Shown one piece after another: positions 33,701 to 41,465 of a stretch of DNA of 64,000 nucleotides (positions are counted from its first letter, which is position 1; each line of letters begins with the position of its first letter). Source of the DNA: Symbiodinium natans (Eukaryota; Sar; Dinophyceae; Suessiales; Symbiodiniaceae); contig CAJNDS010002568.1 in NCBI GenBank assembly GCA_905221605.1, positions 75,001-139,000 on the forward strand. The letters are read 5' to 3'. The translations under genes and the position numbers were made by a program. Below the pieces are notes generated by a model that did not search any database, was not told the origin of the DNA, and saw nothing but the letters and a program-made list of their open reading frames with translations.

Positions 33701-35249
33701 CCTATTTTCTAAAGTCCTGTCGTTAGGTATACATGTACAAGTGTGTTTGCCCACGCGCTTCCCTACGCCCTACAAGCCCTCAATAGCCCGAAGCCCTGAA
33801 TCCTAAACCCTAAACCCTTAACCCTGAACCCTAAACCCTAAACCCTAAACCCTAAACCGGCCGCACCTGCTGCCAGGATGGGCATCTTTACGCCATTCCG
33901 CAGCGTGATGGTGTGGGCCTTCTCCTGGTCGGCTCATGGGGCAGCTCTAGATGCGACTTGTTAGGGTTTAGAGTTTAGGGTTTAGGGTTAGCCCTCTCTG
34001 AGGTGCTTAAACTGTACTTGCATCTACCCATGAACCTCCGAGACTCGACCCAAAACCCTTCAGTTCAGTTTGGGCATCTTATCTCGGAAACGGGCTAAAC
34101 CTTGAAACCAAGGACTGCACAGACTACCTCTAGCTAGTTCAAAACTGAGGGCCTTCTGGATATCAGGTCAACCCCAAACTCGAAACCCCAACGCCTATCT
34201 TCAGAACCACCACCGGGGTGGGTGGGTGGGTGGGGGGGGGGGGGGGGGGAGGGCAAAAGCTAAACCCTGCCTGCAGCGGAGAAAAAAAACACAACCTTCC
34301 CTTCTTCCCTGGAACCAAAGCCGTCGCCGTCCTTGGCTGGGTTGCTGTCGTCACTGCAGCCTGTCGAGAGGAGGGAGGGGGCCTAGTAGTGTCTAGCCTC
34401 TTCTAGGAGGCTTATCGTTGTTGCAGGGCATCTCATCTGCCACCAGCCTAGCAACCACACTATACTAGTCTAAGGGTAGTTACATGATCCCTTATAAAAG
34501 GGGCCCTTAAGCGGGACCCATTATACCCCTGGTATGCTCCTTGAAAACCCGAAGAACCCAAGGGTCCATACGTAGAACCCTTTGAAAGAAGGTAAGGGAC
34601 CATATTGAGGGACCATAGAACTACCAGGTCACCATATAGACATGACGACATGTGGCACACCATTCACAGACCCTGTGGTTTCTGCCTTTGATCTAACAAA
34701 CAGGCCCAAAAACATTGTCGGTGTCGGTGAGGAGTTGAGGGGCGGGGGGGGGGGGTGGGGTGGGGGGGGTGTTGGGGCCCTAACCCCAAACCCTTTTAAC
34801 CTTTTGGAAATCCGGGTTGGGAGGAAATATTTTTGTAGACAGTACCCTTCGAAGGGGACCTTCATGGATGGGAGCCCGTTGAGGACCCCAATTCGCAGAC
34901 TTCAGCCCAGACCTAAACCCTCTACATCCCAGACGCCCGGGAAACACTAGCTTACTTCTCCGATAACAAAGGATCAAAATAGGTCAAATACTATTGTTCC
35001 TATACCTAATAAGGAAACCGTGAAACCCAAAGAATTAAAAAGTCAAATATTGGCTAAGTACCCTAAAGCCTAAAGCCTAAAGCCTAAAGCCTAAAGCCTC
35101 AAACCTAAACCCTAAACCCTAAACCCTAAACCCTAAACCCTAAACCCTAAACCCGCAACCCTAAACCCGCAACGCCCCCGTGCAGCGCCTTTTAGAGACA
35201 ACGCCGCCAGCGCGGCGATGAGAGATGCCCCGCACAGCCGCAATGACAT
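12800..35249 (-). CDS. Aldo-keto reductase, 16 exons, signal peptide, complete
   Basis: NAD(P)H-dependent aldo-keto reductase (AKR) of 331 aa. Exons in coding order: 35249-35189, 34360-34308, 33924-33867, 33653-33553, 33005-32940, 32283-32209, 31195-31141, 28923-28861, 25021-24977, 23716-23646, 23201-23169, 21284-21243, 15375-15324, 14419-14370, 13792-13721, 12898-12800. They total 996 nt and every junction keeps frame. The start is an ATG opening a hydrophobic signal-like N-terminus (MSLRLCGASLIAALAAL). Family blocks follow in order: TLRNGVKMPILAAGTWQ, HIDTAYDYDNQ (Asp and Tyr of the AKR tetrad), SIFVTTK (Lys), LNLSYLDMALF, KIKAIGVSNYC, MVNQVQLHVGMG, QAYSPFGSGGHGS, KSAAQVALKWI, ATKSASKEHL, DIFDFKLSDEDM. 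The tetrad His normally after the YLD strand is not visible; that site reads FSGYAP across a junction inside a direct repeat. Of 15 introns, 11 start GC, 2 GT, 1 GA and 1 is ambiguous. Each contains TTTAGGG arrays. Introns 8 and 12 hold whole other genes. The stop TAG lies in the edge of an array. Family assignment is firm; substrate is unknown. Confidence 0.9.
14895..15280. repeat. Variant array: CCCCTAAA octamers
   Basis: About 40 octamer-like units, CCCCTAAA with substitutions (CCCCTACA block at 15155-15180), inside AKR intron 13 next to exon 15375-15324. Confidence 0.9.
15572..16245. repeat. 21-bp tandem satellite with inverted arms
   Basis: Unit GGCGACCTTGCCCAGTAAAAC: about 14 direct copies from 15590 to 15885, then a spacer, a block of inverted copies (15925-15995), then short direct, inverted and direct blocks to 16243. 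Frames on both strands are open only because 21 is a multiple of 3 (KTATLPS repeats); this is not a gene. It lies in AKR intron 12, 200 bases from exon 15375-15324. Confidence 0.95.
18609..20204 (-). CDS. Caspase-like (clan CD) domain plus C-terminal PAN/Apple-like domain, six exons
   Basis: Exons in coding order: 20204-20113, 19942-19581, 19465-19371, 19262-19067, 18950-18877, 18770-18609 (stop TAG). All junctions are in frame. The middle contains KHVVLGGHGDPRSLAWG and, 60 residues on, STVFLDACLNGK: a hydrophobic strand ending in Gly-His-Gly and a strand ending in Asp-Ala-Cys, the usual catalytic His/Cys layout of caspase-fold peptidases and related domains. The last exon reads TIETCAQLCQNAGESCAAF and ends with a further Cys (QVCYHSS), the spacing of a PAN/Apple domain (carbohydrate or protein binding, usually extracellular). 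Domain names are inferred from motifs only. Introns of 106-116 nt are inverted-repeat elements; the 20112-19943 intron holds a telomere-type array. Further 5' coding near 20620-20420 (reading VQCCLAARYAHEG) is possible but its junction is unclear. The gene lies inside intron 12 of the aldo-keto reductase. Confidence 0.75.
18771..18872 (-). mobile_element. Introner-type element I, intron at 18876-18771
   Basis: Ends CTATACCCCC/GGGAGTATAG, 4-bp direct repeat GCTT, GC donor, TAG acceptor; exon junction in frame. A relative sits at 28552-28651 with ends CTATATCCTCC/GGGGAGTACAG and direct repeat CATT (no usable donor there). Confidence 0.8.
18951..19062 (-). mobile_element. Introner-type element, intron at 19066-18951
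   Basis: Imperfect terminal inverted repeats (CTGGGTCTTGGAGTA against CTTAGCTTTGGAGTA) and a 4-bp direct repeat GCAA. GC donor from the repeat, AAG acceptor from the element. Junction ATGA|GCAAGAAG restores the frame, whereas read-through does not. Confidence 0.75.
19263..19366 (-). mobile_element. Introner-type element H, copy 2 (the intron at 19370-19263)
   Basis: 104 bp, clearly homologous to copy 1 over its whole length, with the same CTTACTTC/GAAGTAAG ends and a different 4-bp direct repeat (GTTG). The donor is GTTG and the acceptor AAG; junction CACCTCACA|GTTGATGG is in frame. Confidence 0.87.
19466..19576 (-). mobile_element. Introner-type element H, copy 1 (the intron at 19580-19466)
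   Basis: 111 bp with 8-bp terminal inverted repeats CTTACTTC/GAAGTAAG, flanked by a 4-bp direct repeat (GTGC on the coding strand). The upstream repeat provides the GT donor; the element's last AAG is the acceptor. Removal joins GGAA to GTGCGGGC in frame. Confidence 0.85.
22505..22800. repeat. Variant array: TTTACAAGGG / TTTATAAGGG
   Basis: Decamers and longer units derived from TTTAGGG by a CAA or TAA insertion, mixed with plain TTTAGGG. It lies in AKR intron 11. Confidence 0.85.
22873..22998 (+). CDS. C-terminal exon, unidentified, antisense inside AKR intron 11
   Basis: Acceptor TTTAAG then ALKKQATLQCTKQFQNTVFA and a Pro/Ser/Gly-rich tail to TAA 22996-22998 (41 aa). It follows a 300-bp tract of degenerate TTTACAAGGG/TTTATAAGGG repeats. 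It lies antisense within intron 11 of the aldo-keto reductase, so it is either a nested gene or chance. No family recognised. Confidence 0.35.
   Translation, partial: ALKKQATLQCTKQFQNTVFAANSFPTDPEPLHTAAGSGGSE
23947..24075. mobile_element. Inverted-repeat element family B (CCCCCTTATACTAACAGTCC)
   Basis: Ends GTTCCCCCTTATACTAAC and its complement near ATAAGGGGGAGCATCCC. This copy and those at 17400-17515 and 20943-21085 carry a CCCTAAA array in the loop. The copy at 46366-46448 has no array, and 29140-29195 is a half copy. Confidence 0.85.
24480..24596. mobile_element. Repeat family F (CCTCTGAAATA...CCTCTTAAACCC...ATATCCCAAGG)
   Basis: This copy has a telomere-type array between CTCTGAAATA and AAATATGATCC. 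The copy at 54745-54830 has only GATTCCTAAAT at that point. Further copies: 10120-10170, 46451-46500. Confidence 0.8.
26126..28177 (-). CDS. Ubiquitin-like domain plus about 25 FNIP-type repeats, 683 aa
   Basis: Single uninterrupted frame, ATG 28177 to TAA 26126. Residues 1-70 (MWPLTIHSVAGSTFELHV, with a TGLDVRRRV segment and paired LLELHQPLL) look like a ubiquitin-like beta-grasp domain. From about residue 100 the protein is about 25 near-identical 23-residue repeats of the form FNQSLEGVQLPSGLQTLTFG, which matches the FNIP/LRR-like consensus (F-N-x-x-L-x-G-x-x-L-P-x-x-L-x-x-L-x-F-G). Repeat 10 is shortened by a few residues. The last repeat degrades into LLRFSSRRFAVHTS, so the true 3' end could lie after an unseen intron. 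Such ubiquitin-like/FNIP proteins are common in dinoflagellates; a protein-binding solenoid is the likely role, unproven here. The gene has no array or intron, unlike its neighbours, and sits inside intron 8 (28860-25022) of the aldo-keto reductase on the same strand. High repeat identity points to recent expansion or homogenisation. Confidence 0.9.
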   Translation of the reverse strand: MWPLTIHSVAGSTFELHVDDAETGLDVRRRVAGSVGLSAGSIVLTSGERLLELHQPLLRQTQNQELTYVVRKCGAGCAARSIKRALERTGDQDTDAMDVAVALTFGREFNQSLAGVRLPCGLQTLTLGYGFKQTLEGVQLPGGLQTLTFGDLFHQSLAGAQLPSGLQTLTFDHCFNQSLEGVQLPSGLQTLTFGYEFNQSLEGVQLPSGLQTLTFSHRFNQSLEGVHLPSGLQTLTFGHNFNQNLKGVQFPSGLQTLTFGHCFNQSLAGVQLPCDLQTLIFGVTFDQSLGGVQLPSCLQTLTFGDKFNQSLEGVQLPSGLLALTFGHDQCLQGVQLPSGLQTLTFGPYFNQSLEGVHLPSGLQTLTFGYEFNQTLDGVQLPSGLQTLTFGNDFNQSLEGVQFPSSLQTLTLGHEFSQSLERVQLPSDLQTLTFGHCFNQSLEGVQLPSGLQALTFGYRFNQSLEGVQLPRGLQTLTFGRLFNQSLEGVQLPSGLQTLTFGHCFNQSLAGAQLPSGLQTLTFGYKFVQSLEGVHLPSSLQTLTLGYEFSQSLERVQLPSGLQTLTFGFEFDQSLEGVQLPSGLQTLTFGDLFNQSLAGAQLPSALQTLTFGSDFDQSLEGVQLPSGLQTLTFGHCFNQSLEGVQFPSSLQTLTLGHEFSQSLEGVQLPSSLLRFSSRRFAVHTS
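29422..29448. repeat. Homopolymer C/G runs
   Basis: About 27 C here. Other long C or G runs at 4921-4937, 8042-8060, 11093-11110, 37807-37823, 45519-45533 and 60398-60427. Lengths may be unreliable in assembly. Confidence 0.85.
33375..33522. mobile_element. Inverted-repeat element family A (ACTTGGAGG), best copy
   Basis: Palindromic element with ends ACTTGGAGGTTCATGGTACT and its complement, with a middle of CCCAATTATA/GGGCTTATAAGTGG type. Other copies: 13968-14087, 14516-14651, 21449-21648, 31481-31604, 33146-33259, 48895-49035, 49532-49660, 53481-53583, 60486-60667. The 21449 copy holds a telomere-type array near its right end and the 60486 and 53481 copies hold short ones. No coding capacity; a non-autonomous, hairpin-forming intron element is the likely nature. 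Confidence 0.9.
34477..34625. mobile_element. Inverted-repeat element family C (GGGTAGTTACATGGTCCC)
   Basis: Ends GGGTAGTTACATGATCCC and GGGACCATAGAACTACC, middle AAGGGTCCATACG. Other copies: 37020-37172 (best ends), 45790-45911, 54436-54555, and 17935-18010 (truncated by an array). Confidence 0.85.
34949..35055. mobile_element. Element H, copy 3, with array at one end
   Basis: Starts CTTACTTCTCCGATAAC and ends GGCTAAGTA, where CCCTAAAGCCTAAAGCC units take over. Same family as the two introns at 19.3-19.6 kb. It lies in AKR intron 1, so here it is part of a longer intron. Confidence 0.75.
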
Positions 35250-36549
35250 GGCCCAGAGATCCTTTGAAGGATTTGGGGTTTAGGGTTTAGGGTTTAGGGT
35301 TTAGGGTTTAGGGTTTAGGGTTCAGGGTTCCCTAAACCTGAAACCCTGAACCGTTGTTTTTTGTAATCTTTTTGTGAGTTTTTACCCTAAACCCAAAGCC
35401 CAAAACCATGTCCTGAACCAGGTCTCTCTCACTAAACCCTAAACCCGCTTCGGGTTGTACTACTGAAAGCCCAAAACCCCGAAACCTTTCAGGCCCCAAG
35501 CCCGAGAGCTCTCAAGCCGCAAGGCCTTTCGATTCAGGGCTTAGGGTGTAGGGTTTAGGGTTCAGGGTTTAGGGTTTAGGGTGTAGGGTTTAGGGTTCAG
35601 GGTTTAGGGCTAGACCCAGGAGTAACCAAGAAACAAAAAGGGTGCCCTTTTTGGTTTCAAGGGGGGTTTATAAGGGACCCTAAACCCAATCAGGTCCCAG
35701 AAGCCCAAAAAAACCTGTCAAGCCACGTTTCGCAATTTTGAGGGGGTTGAAAGTTTGTAGTTTCAGGGAGGCAAGAGGTCCAGGGTCTCGCCGGAACCCT
35801 TAAGCCCACAGCTGCGACTTCCAGCATCAGTTCCCTGGTCCCATACTTCAGGGCCCCCTTAAGGTAAGGCAAAAGAGTAAGGGGCCATGAAGTTTCCGTA
35901 GGTTCACACCGAGAGTGAGCACGACTCCCTCTTGGCCTCCTAGATCTCGGTAGCCCAAATTCTTTGGGGTCTACGGGGGGTGAGCCTCAACCCAACACCC
36001 GGATCCCTCCACCCCAAAACCTAAACCCTGAACCCTGAACCCTGAATCTGAGCCCTACACCCTACATCTTGAACCCATACAACTTGAACTCGAACTACAC
36101 CTTGAACCTCAAGCCTAAACCCTAAACCCTAAACTCAAACCCAAACCTTGTTTTTATAACCCTAAGCAAAGGGCTCCCAGTGCGGGCACAGGTTGCCCCA
36201 GCGCAGTGCTCGGAACGGCTACAACGCTCTTGGACAGGTCACAGCTGCGCATTTGGAGTTGAAGATTTGGGTGGGGGGGAGGGGGGGGTTTAGGGTTTAG
36301 GGTTTAGGGCTTAGGGTTTAGGGTTTAGGGTCTAGGGGTTTAGGGTTTAGGGTTTAGGGTTAAGGGTTTAGGGTTTGGGGTTTGGGGTTTGGGGTTGAGG
36401 GGTTTAGGCTTTAGTCTAATTGTTTTGGGCAAGTATTGTTTGGCACTGCCACCGAGACCGCCAAGTCTGCGCCACAGGATCTCGCATGTCCCATGCACCC
36501 TCACCCAACCTCGCAATTCAAAGCCCAAGCTGATTTCGGCCTGACTCAC
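35250..36549. other. Upstream side of the aldo-keto reductase
   Basis: Arrays, a repeat starting TAGACCCAGGAGTAACC (35606; also 44111, 45928), and minus-strand open blocks at 35775-35850 (YGTRELMLEVAAVG) and about 35895-35960 (NLGYRDLGGQEGVVLTLG). No start codon context assigned. Confidence 0.4.
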
Positions 36550-36628
36550 CAAGGGATCTTCCTCCTCTTCTTCCAAGATCTCGGCCAGCTTGCTGACGGC
36601 GCGCGTGACCTTGACAAGCCGAGAGCCA
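36550..36628 (-). CDS. Probable internal exon ending in a canonical GTGAGT donor
   Basis: Minus strand reads RLVKVTRAVSKLAEILEEEE then DPL and a GTGAGT donor. An acidic run closes the exon. The plus strand is also open here over 71 codons, so strand choice rests on the donor and on the minus-strand bias of the confirmed genes. No family recognised. Confidence 0.4.
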
Positions 36629-37399
36629 ACTCAAGCTGTCCTAAACCTTAAACCTTACAGCCTAAACCCTACAGGGTTTAGGATTTAGGGTTTAGGGCTA
36701 GCCCTAATCCCCCCAAAGGCTTTGAGGATTTAATCCACTTAAACCCGGTAGAAGGGAAAATGTGAAATGCGCCATCGCCGCTGTGTCTGGGCTTCGCCTA
36801 GGGAACTTGCTACGGAGTCGCTTCGGCACTGTATAGGGCTTAGGGTTTAGGTTTTAGGCTTAGGGTTTAGGGTTTAGGGTTTAGGGTTTAGGGTTTAGGG
36901 TTAGGGTTTAGGGTTTAGGGTTTAGGGTTTAGCTTCATAGTGAAATTCTTGGCCTAGAGTCGCTAATACGTGACACGGATTTCAACCCTCGGATTTCAAC
37001 CCTGAATGCGAACCGTCTCTTAGGGTAGTTACATGGTCCCCTTGATATAGGCCCGTAAAAGGAGGACCCCAGAGATACCCCACCTTACATATCCTATACG
37101 ACCCAACGCCCATACATCAGAAGCCTGTAACGAAGGTAGGGGACCTTTTTAAGGGACCATGTGACTACCCTTAGATGAGTCCGACACCCTCCCTAAACCC
37201 CACACCTCTAACACCTAAATCAACCCTGAGTTGAAGCCCTGGATTCCACACAGCCCTTTAAGCCCCAAACCTGAGCCCTGAAACACAAAGCCCGGTGAGC
37301 CCGAAAATCTTCCAGCTCGGGCCTAAACCCCTAAACCCTGAGTCCTGAACACCCCTAACCCCTCAACTCAGAACCCCAAGCTTCCCACCCTAAACCCTA

Positions 37400-38100
37400 A
37401 ACCCTATAAACCCTGAACCCTAAACCCTATAAACCCTGAACCCTCAACCCTAAAACTCAACCAGGGCCTGCTCAGACCCCGGCCACCTTAAAGCCCACGT
37501 TGCCTTTCTTGCCCTGGCAGTCCAGCCTCGGACGACCGGGTTGCCACATCATCGTTGGGGAATTAAGGGCTTCTAGGATTTAGGGTGGAGGGTCTAGGGT
37601 TTCGGGTTTGGGGTTTAGGGCTTAAAGCTTGTTTATGCTTTTCATTCTTTTGTTTTGTTGATGTGCGGTTATGGGGTTTGGGATTGTAGGCTCATGGGGC
37701 TAACGGGTTAACGGCTGTATGGATTGGGTTATAGGGTTTGGGGTTGTTCAGGGCACCTACCCTAAACCCTAAACCCTAAGCCCTAAACCCTAAACCCTAA
37801 ACCCTAACCCCCCCCCCCCCCCCAGATCCAAGGTGGCGGCGACATCGAGGATTGGATGATCTCATTGGCCTCCCGGCTGTGGCTGCTGTCATGAGTTCAG
37901 TTGGGTTTAGGGTTTAGGGTTTAGGGTTTAGGGTTTAGGGTTTAGGGTTTAGGGTTTAGGGTTTAGGGTTTAGGGTTTAGGGTTTAGGGTTTAGGGTTTA
38001 GGGTTTAGGGTTTAGGGTTTAGGGTTTAGTCCTTTCGCGTTTTGCCTCGCGCTCCACTTTCTTAGGGGACTGCAGGTTCAACATGTTGTCCGGCATTGTG
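37400..38100 (-). other. Possible small minus-strand gene
   Basis: A possible start exon at 38096 (MPDNMLNLQ), a middle block at about 37890-37835 (SSHSREANEIIQSSMSPPP), and an end block to a TGA at about 37472 (LDCQGKKGNVGFKVAGV). Phases were not proven; the plus strand is also open at 37831-37890. Confidence 0.3.
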
Positions 38101-38281
38101 TTAGTGATTTAACCATCCAAAAAAATGATCAAACGAATAAAGTACCAATAATAACCACCACAGTGTTACAGATGTAGAAGTTCCGAACTCGACTGCTACA
38201 AACTCCCATGTCCACTACAACAATGCTTAGCCCCCCCCCCCGCCACCCACCCCCCAACAAACCATCCTAACCCCTCAACCC

Positions 38282-38378
38282 TCAGTCGCACTGTGCCTGT
38301 GGCGTCACCCGCAACTGCAAACTCTCACTGCGCTCTTCAGCCCAGCGCCGTAGCGGAGAGAGCGCATAGGCTGCGGTC
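38282..38378 (-). CDS. C-terminal exon, unidentified
   Basis: Acceptor AAAAG, then a frame containing ALSPLRRWAEERSESLQLRV, ending TGA at 38284-38282. Codon third positions are G/C-rich. No family recognised; upstream exons could be the blocks at 38640-38720 or 38871-39080 on the same strand, but junction phases were not resolved. Confidence 0.45.
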
Positions 38379-38870
38379 CTTTTGGATTTAGGGCTTATAA
38401 GGTTTAGGCTTAGGGTTTTTGCCTTTAGAGGGTTTATCGGGTTTGTAGGGTGTATGGGTATGTAGGGTGTATAGGGGTTATACCGCTTAGAGGGCTTACA
38501 GGGCTCATAGACTTTGTTGAGTTTTTTTATAGGGTTTCCATACGCTTTTGTTGGTTGGTTTCTTAAAAGGGCTTCTATAGCGCTTCTAGGAGTTACAGCA
38601 GGTTTACAGGGTTCAGGGCCCTTGGGCAACCGAAATCCCCAGCGACATCAACTGGGACTCTATCTCGGACCCCTGGGTTGAACCCTCTTGAAATCTGCGG
38701 AGCCGCTTGAACGACCCTAAGCCCCAAACCCCAAACCCACCCGAGACCCGAAACTTCAGGGGAACCAGGGAACAAGAGAGGGGGGGGGGGGCATCTTACA
38801 AGATGTTAGAAGCCCTGTGCAACTCCGAAAAGTTTCTTTTTAGGATTTCGTGACAAAAGCCACCACTCAC

Positions 38871-39080
38871 GCTGGGCAGGTCATTGCAGTAGCTGGGGTG
38901 TGGAAGGCAACAAGAATCGACAACGCAGGCTGCTCGGGCCATCGTGTCAACTAAAGCTGGAGTGGGGGCGCCATGCACTTGCATTGAAGTTGGCCGCAAC
39001 GGTGTCCACTTTCCTCCCTTGTGATCGGCGTAGGGGGGGAGGACAAGCATGTCAACAACACTTCGCAGTCCCAAGTCACC
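38871..39080 (-). CDS. 70-codon exon with AG acceptor and GTGAGT donor
   Basis: The longest clean exon in the right half. After a TTGAG acceptor it reads GDLGLRSVVDMLVLPPYADH and closes with SYCNDLPS at a canonical GTGAGT donor; both edges are phase 0. Several Cys occur (ACVVDSCC). No domain recognised. Its first 18 bases are repeated in inverted orientation at 39184-39202, across a telomere-type array. Confidence 0.5.
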
Positions 39081-40361
39081 CTCAATCCAGTGGTTCTTAT
39101 AGGGTGTAGGGTTTAGGGGTTTAGGGCATAGGTTCCAAAACCCTAAACCCTAAACCCTACACCCTAAACCCTCTCAGAGCCCCTGGATTGAGGGCGACTT
39201 GAAAGTGGTCCCCTAGCGTAGTTGGGGAGTTGCACAAAGGGTTTCTAATTATCTAAGATGGGCCCCCAACCATTTTCCTTTGGGGTTTCGGGTGTAGGGT
39301 TCTTCTCCAAACCTTCTCGACCTGCAAAAGAAAGGTTCTAAGTACCTGAGAAGTGCGACCTCCAGCCACTTTTCGCCCAGGCCATCCCACCGAGGCCTTG
39401 CCCTAAACCCTAAACCCTAAACCCTAAACCCGAAACCCTAAACCCTAAAATCGATTGGGGCCTTCAGGGTGATGGCCTAAACGCCTCACCCTCCGAGCCC
39501 TAAACCCTGTCGCACTGAAACCTGTAACCCTCAAACCCTCAAACCCTCAAACCCTCAAACCCTCAACCCTAAACCCTAAACCCTAAACCCTAAACCCTAA
39601 ACCCTAAACCCTAAACCCCTAACCCTAAACCCTACACTCGCCCTAAGCTCGCACGTTTTACAGGGGCCCTGGCTGCAGCGCCCGCAGGAATGGTGAGATG
39701 TACCACCGCCTGCCGCTAGGAAAGGGCTGAAGGGGTCAGAAGGGACCCAGAATCTTATTCCCCGGGAAATCCCCTATATGTATATATATATATATATACA
39801 CCTGCTATGGTCCCCATTTTCCTAACTAGCCCCTCAATAACCCCCAACTAACCCCAAAGGTCCCTCACCAAGTTTACGGTCAAAGGGTTTAAGAGGCTAG
39901 GGCTCATTAAACAGTAGGGACAAGCTTCGAGAGGGATTTATATATTGCCCGCAGGGACAAAACAAAGGATTCAAGCCGAATAACCTACCTATAAACCCTA
40001 TAAACCCTATAAAACCTGTAAACCCTATAAGCCCAATAAACCCTATAAACCCTATAAATCCTATAAACCCTATAAACCCCTATAAACCCCTATAAACCCC
40101 ATAAACCCTAAACCCTCGAGGCCCTATACCCGAAACCCTAAACCCCAAACCCGAAACCCCAAACCCTAACCCTAAACCCGAAACCCCAAACCCTAACCCT
40201 AAACCCCAAACCCTTCACCCTCTAAAACCCAAAAACCCCTACCAAGGCGAAGAAGCAAAAAGCCAAGCCAGAGTTTGGGACCGGGGAGGCTCCAGCATCC
40301 CTTAGCTATGGGGTTTAGGGTTTAGGGTTTAGGGTTTAGGGTTTAGGGTTTAGGGCTTTAG

Positions 40362-40445
40362 GGTTTAGGGTTTAGGGCTTTAGGGCTTTAGGGCTTTAGG
40401 GCTTTAGGGCTTTAGGGCTTTAGGGCTTTAGGGCTTTGGGGCTTT
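40362..40445. repeat. Variant array: GCTTTAGG octamers
   Basis: About ten near-perfect GCTTTAGG units flanked by normal arrays and repeated once as a short block at 40510-40525 after an identical AGGGGAAAAGGATTTAGG segment. Confidence 0.85.
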
Positions 40446-41337
40446 AGGGGAAAAGGATTTAGGGTTTAGGGTTTGAGGGTTTAGGGGTTTAGGGGTTTAG
40501 GGTTTAGGCTTTAGGGCTTTAGGGGAAAAGGATTTAGGGTTTAGGGTTTAGGGTTTAGGGTTTAGGGTTTAGGGTTCCTCAACTTCAAGATTTGAGGAAG
40601 ACTCCGAGTTGAGGGATATCAGAGTGGTAGAAGGCTGCGGGTTGGCAGCCTGAGAGTTCTACAACCTAAACCCTAAACCCTAAACCCTAAACGCTAAACG
40701 CTAAACCCTAAACCCTAAACCCTAAACCCCTAAACCCTAAACCCCTAAACCCTAAACCCTCAACCCCTGGATCAGCAACCCTATAGTACCCTACTATACT
40801 CCGACAGGGTCAACGAACCCAAAACCCCAAAACCCAAAACCCGAAACCCTGCACATTAAACCCTAAACCCTATATAACCCTAAACCCTTTCAGGTTTCAG
40901 TTGGTTTCCAAGGTATAGTCCGAAGCCTGAGTCTGGAAAGCCTAAGAAGTGGATTTGAGACAATCCAGCCTTCAAAGGGTCAGATAGATTTAGGGTTTAG
41001 GGTTTAGGGTTTAGGGTTTAGGGTTTAGGGCACGGAGCGCCCTAACCATTTTTCGGCCTCGCCTGCATGACTCACCTAAAGTGAGATGAGCGCGGCACCC
41101 TAGGGGTCCATGTAATCCATGTACCTTTATGGTAAACACTTGGGCCCTAAAGCTACTACGTGGGAACTATGGGAACCCCCTTTGAAGCCCAAAGGTTTAG
41201 GGTTTAGGGTTTCGGCTTAGGGTTTGGGGTCAAGGAAAATACTAGATTGGAACATGGGCCCTTAGAGGGCACGATGTAAGCAGCTCTGTACACTTTGTGC
41301 TCCGACCGTCCAGCTCCTCTCCCGTAGCTGATCACAA

Positions 41338-41465
41338 ACCTTAAGGGGTCCATGTACCTTTATAGTATAGGGTTGGGGGTTTAGGGTGTATACTTGGGCC
41401 AAAATGGGGTTCCCATGTAGTAGCTATAGGGCCCAAGTGTATACTATGAAGGTACATGGACCCTT
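41338..41465. mobile_element. Inverted-repeat element family D (GGGTCCATGTACC...TATACTTGGGCC)
   Basis: Arms CTTAAGGGGTCCATGTACC and TATACTTGGGCC with their complements. Relatives: 24886-24940, 32027-32112, 41099-41190, 43795-43885, 54910-55062, 59498-59665. The 59498 copy has a CCCTAAA array inserted in the left arm where the 32027 copy has none. Confidence 0.85.
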
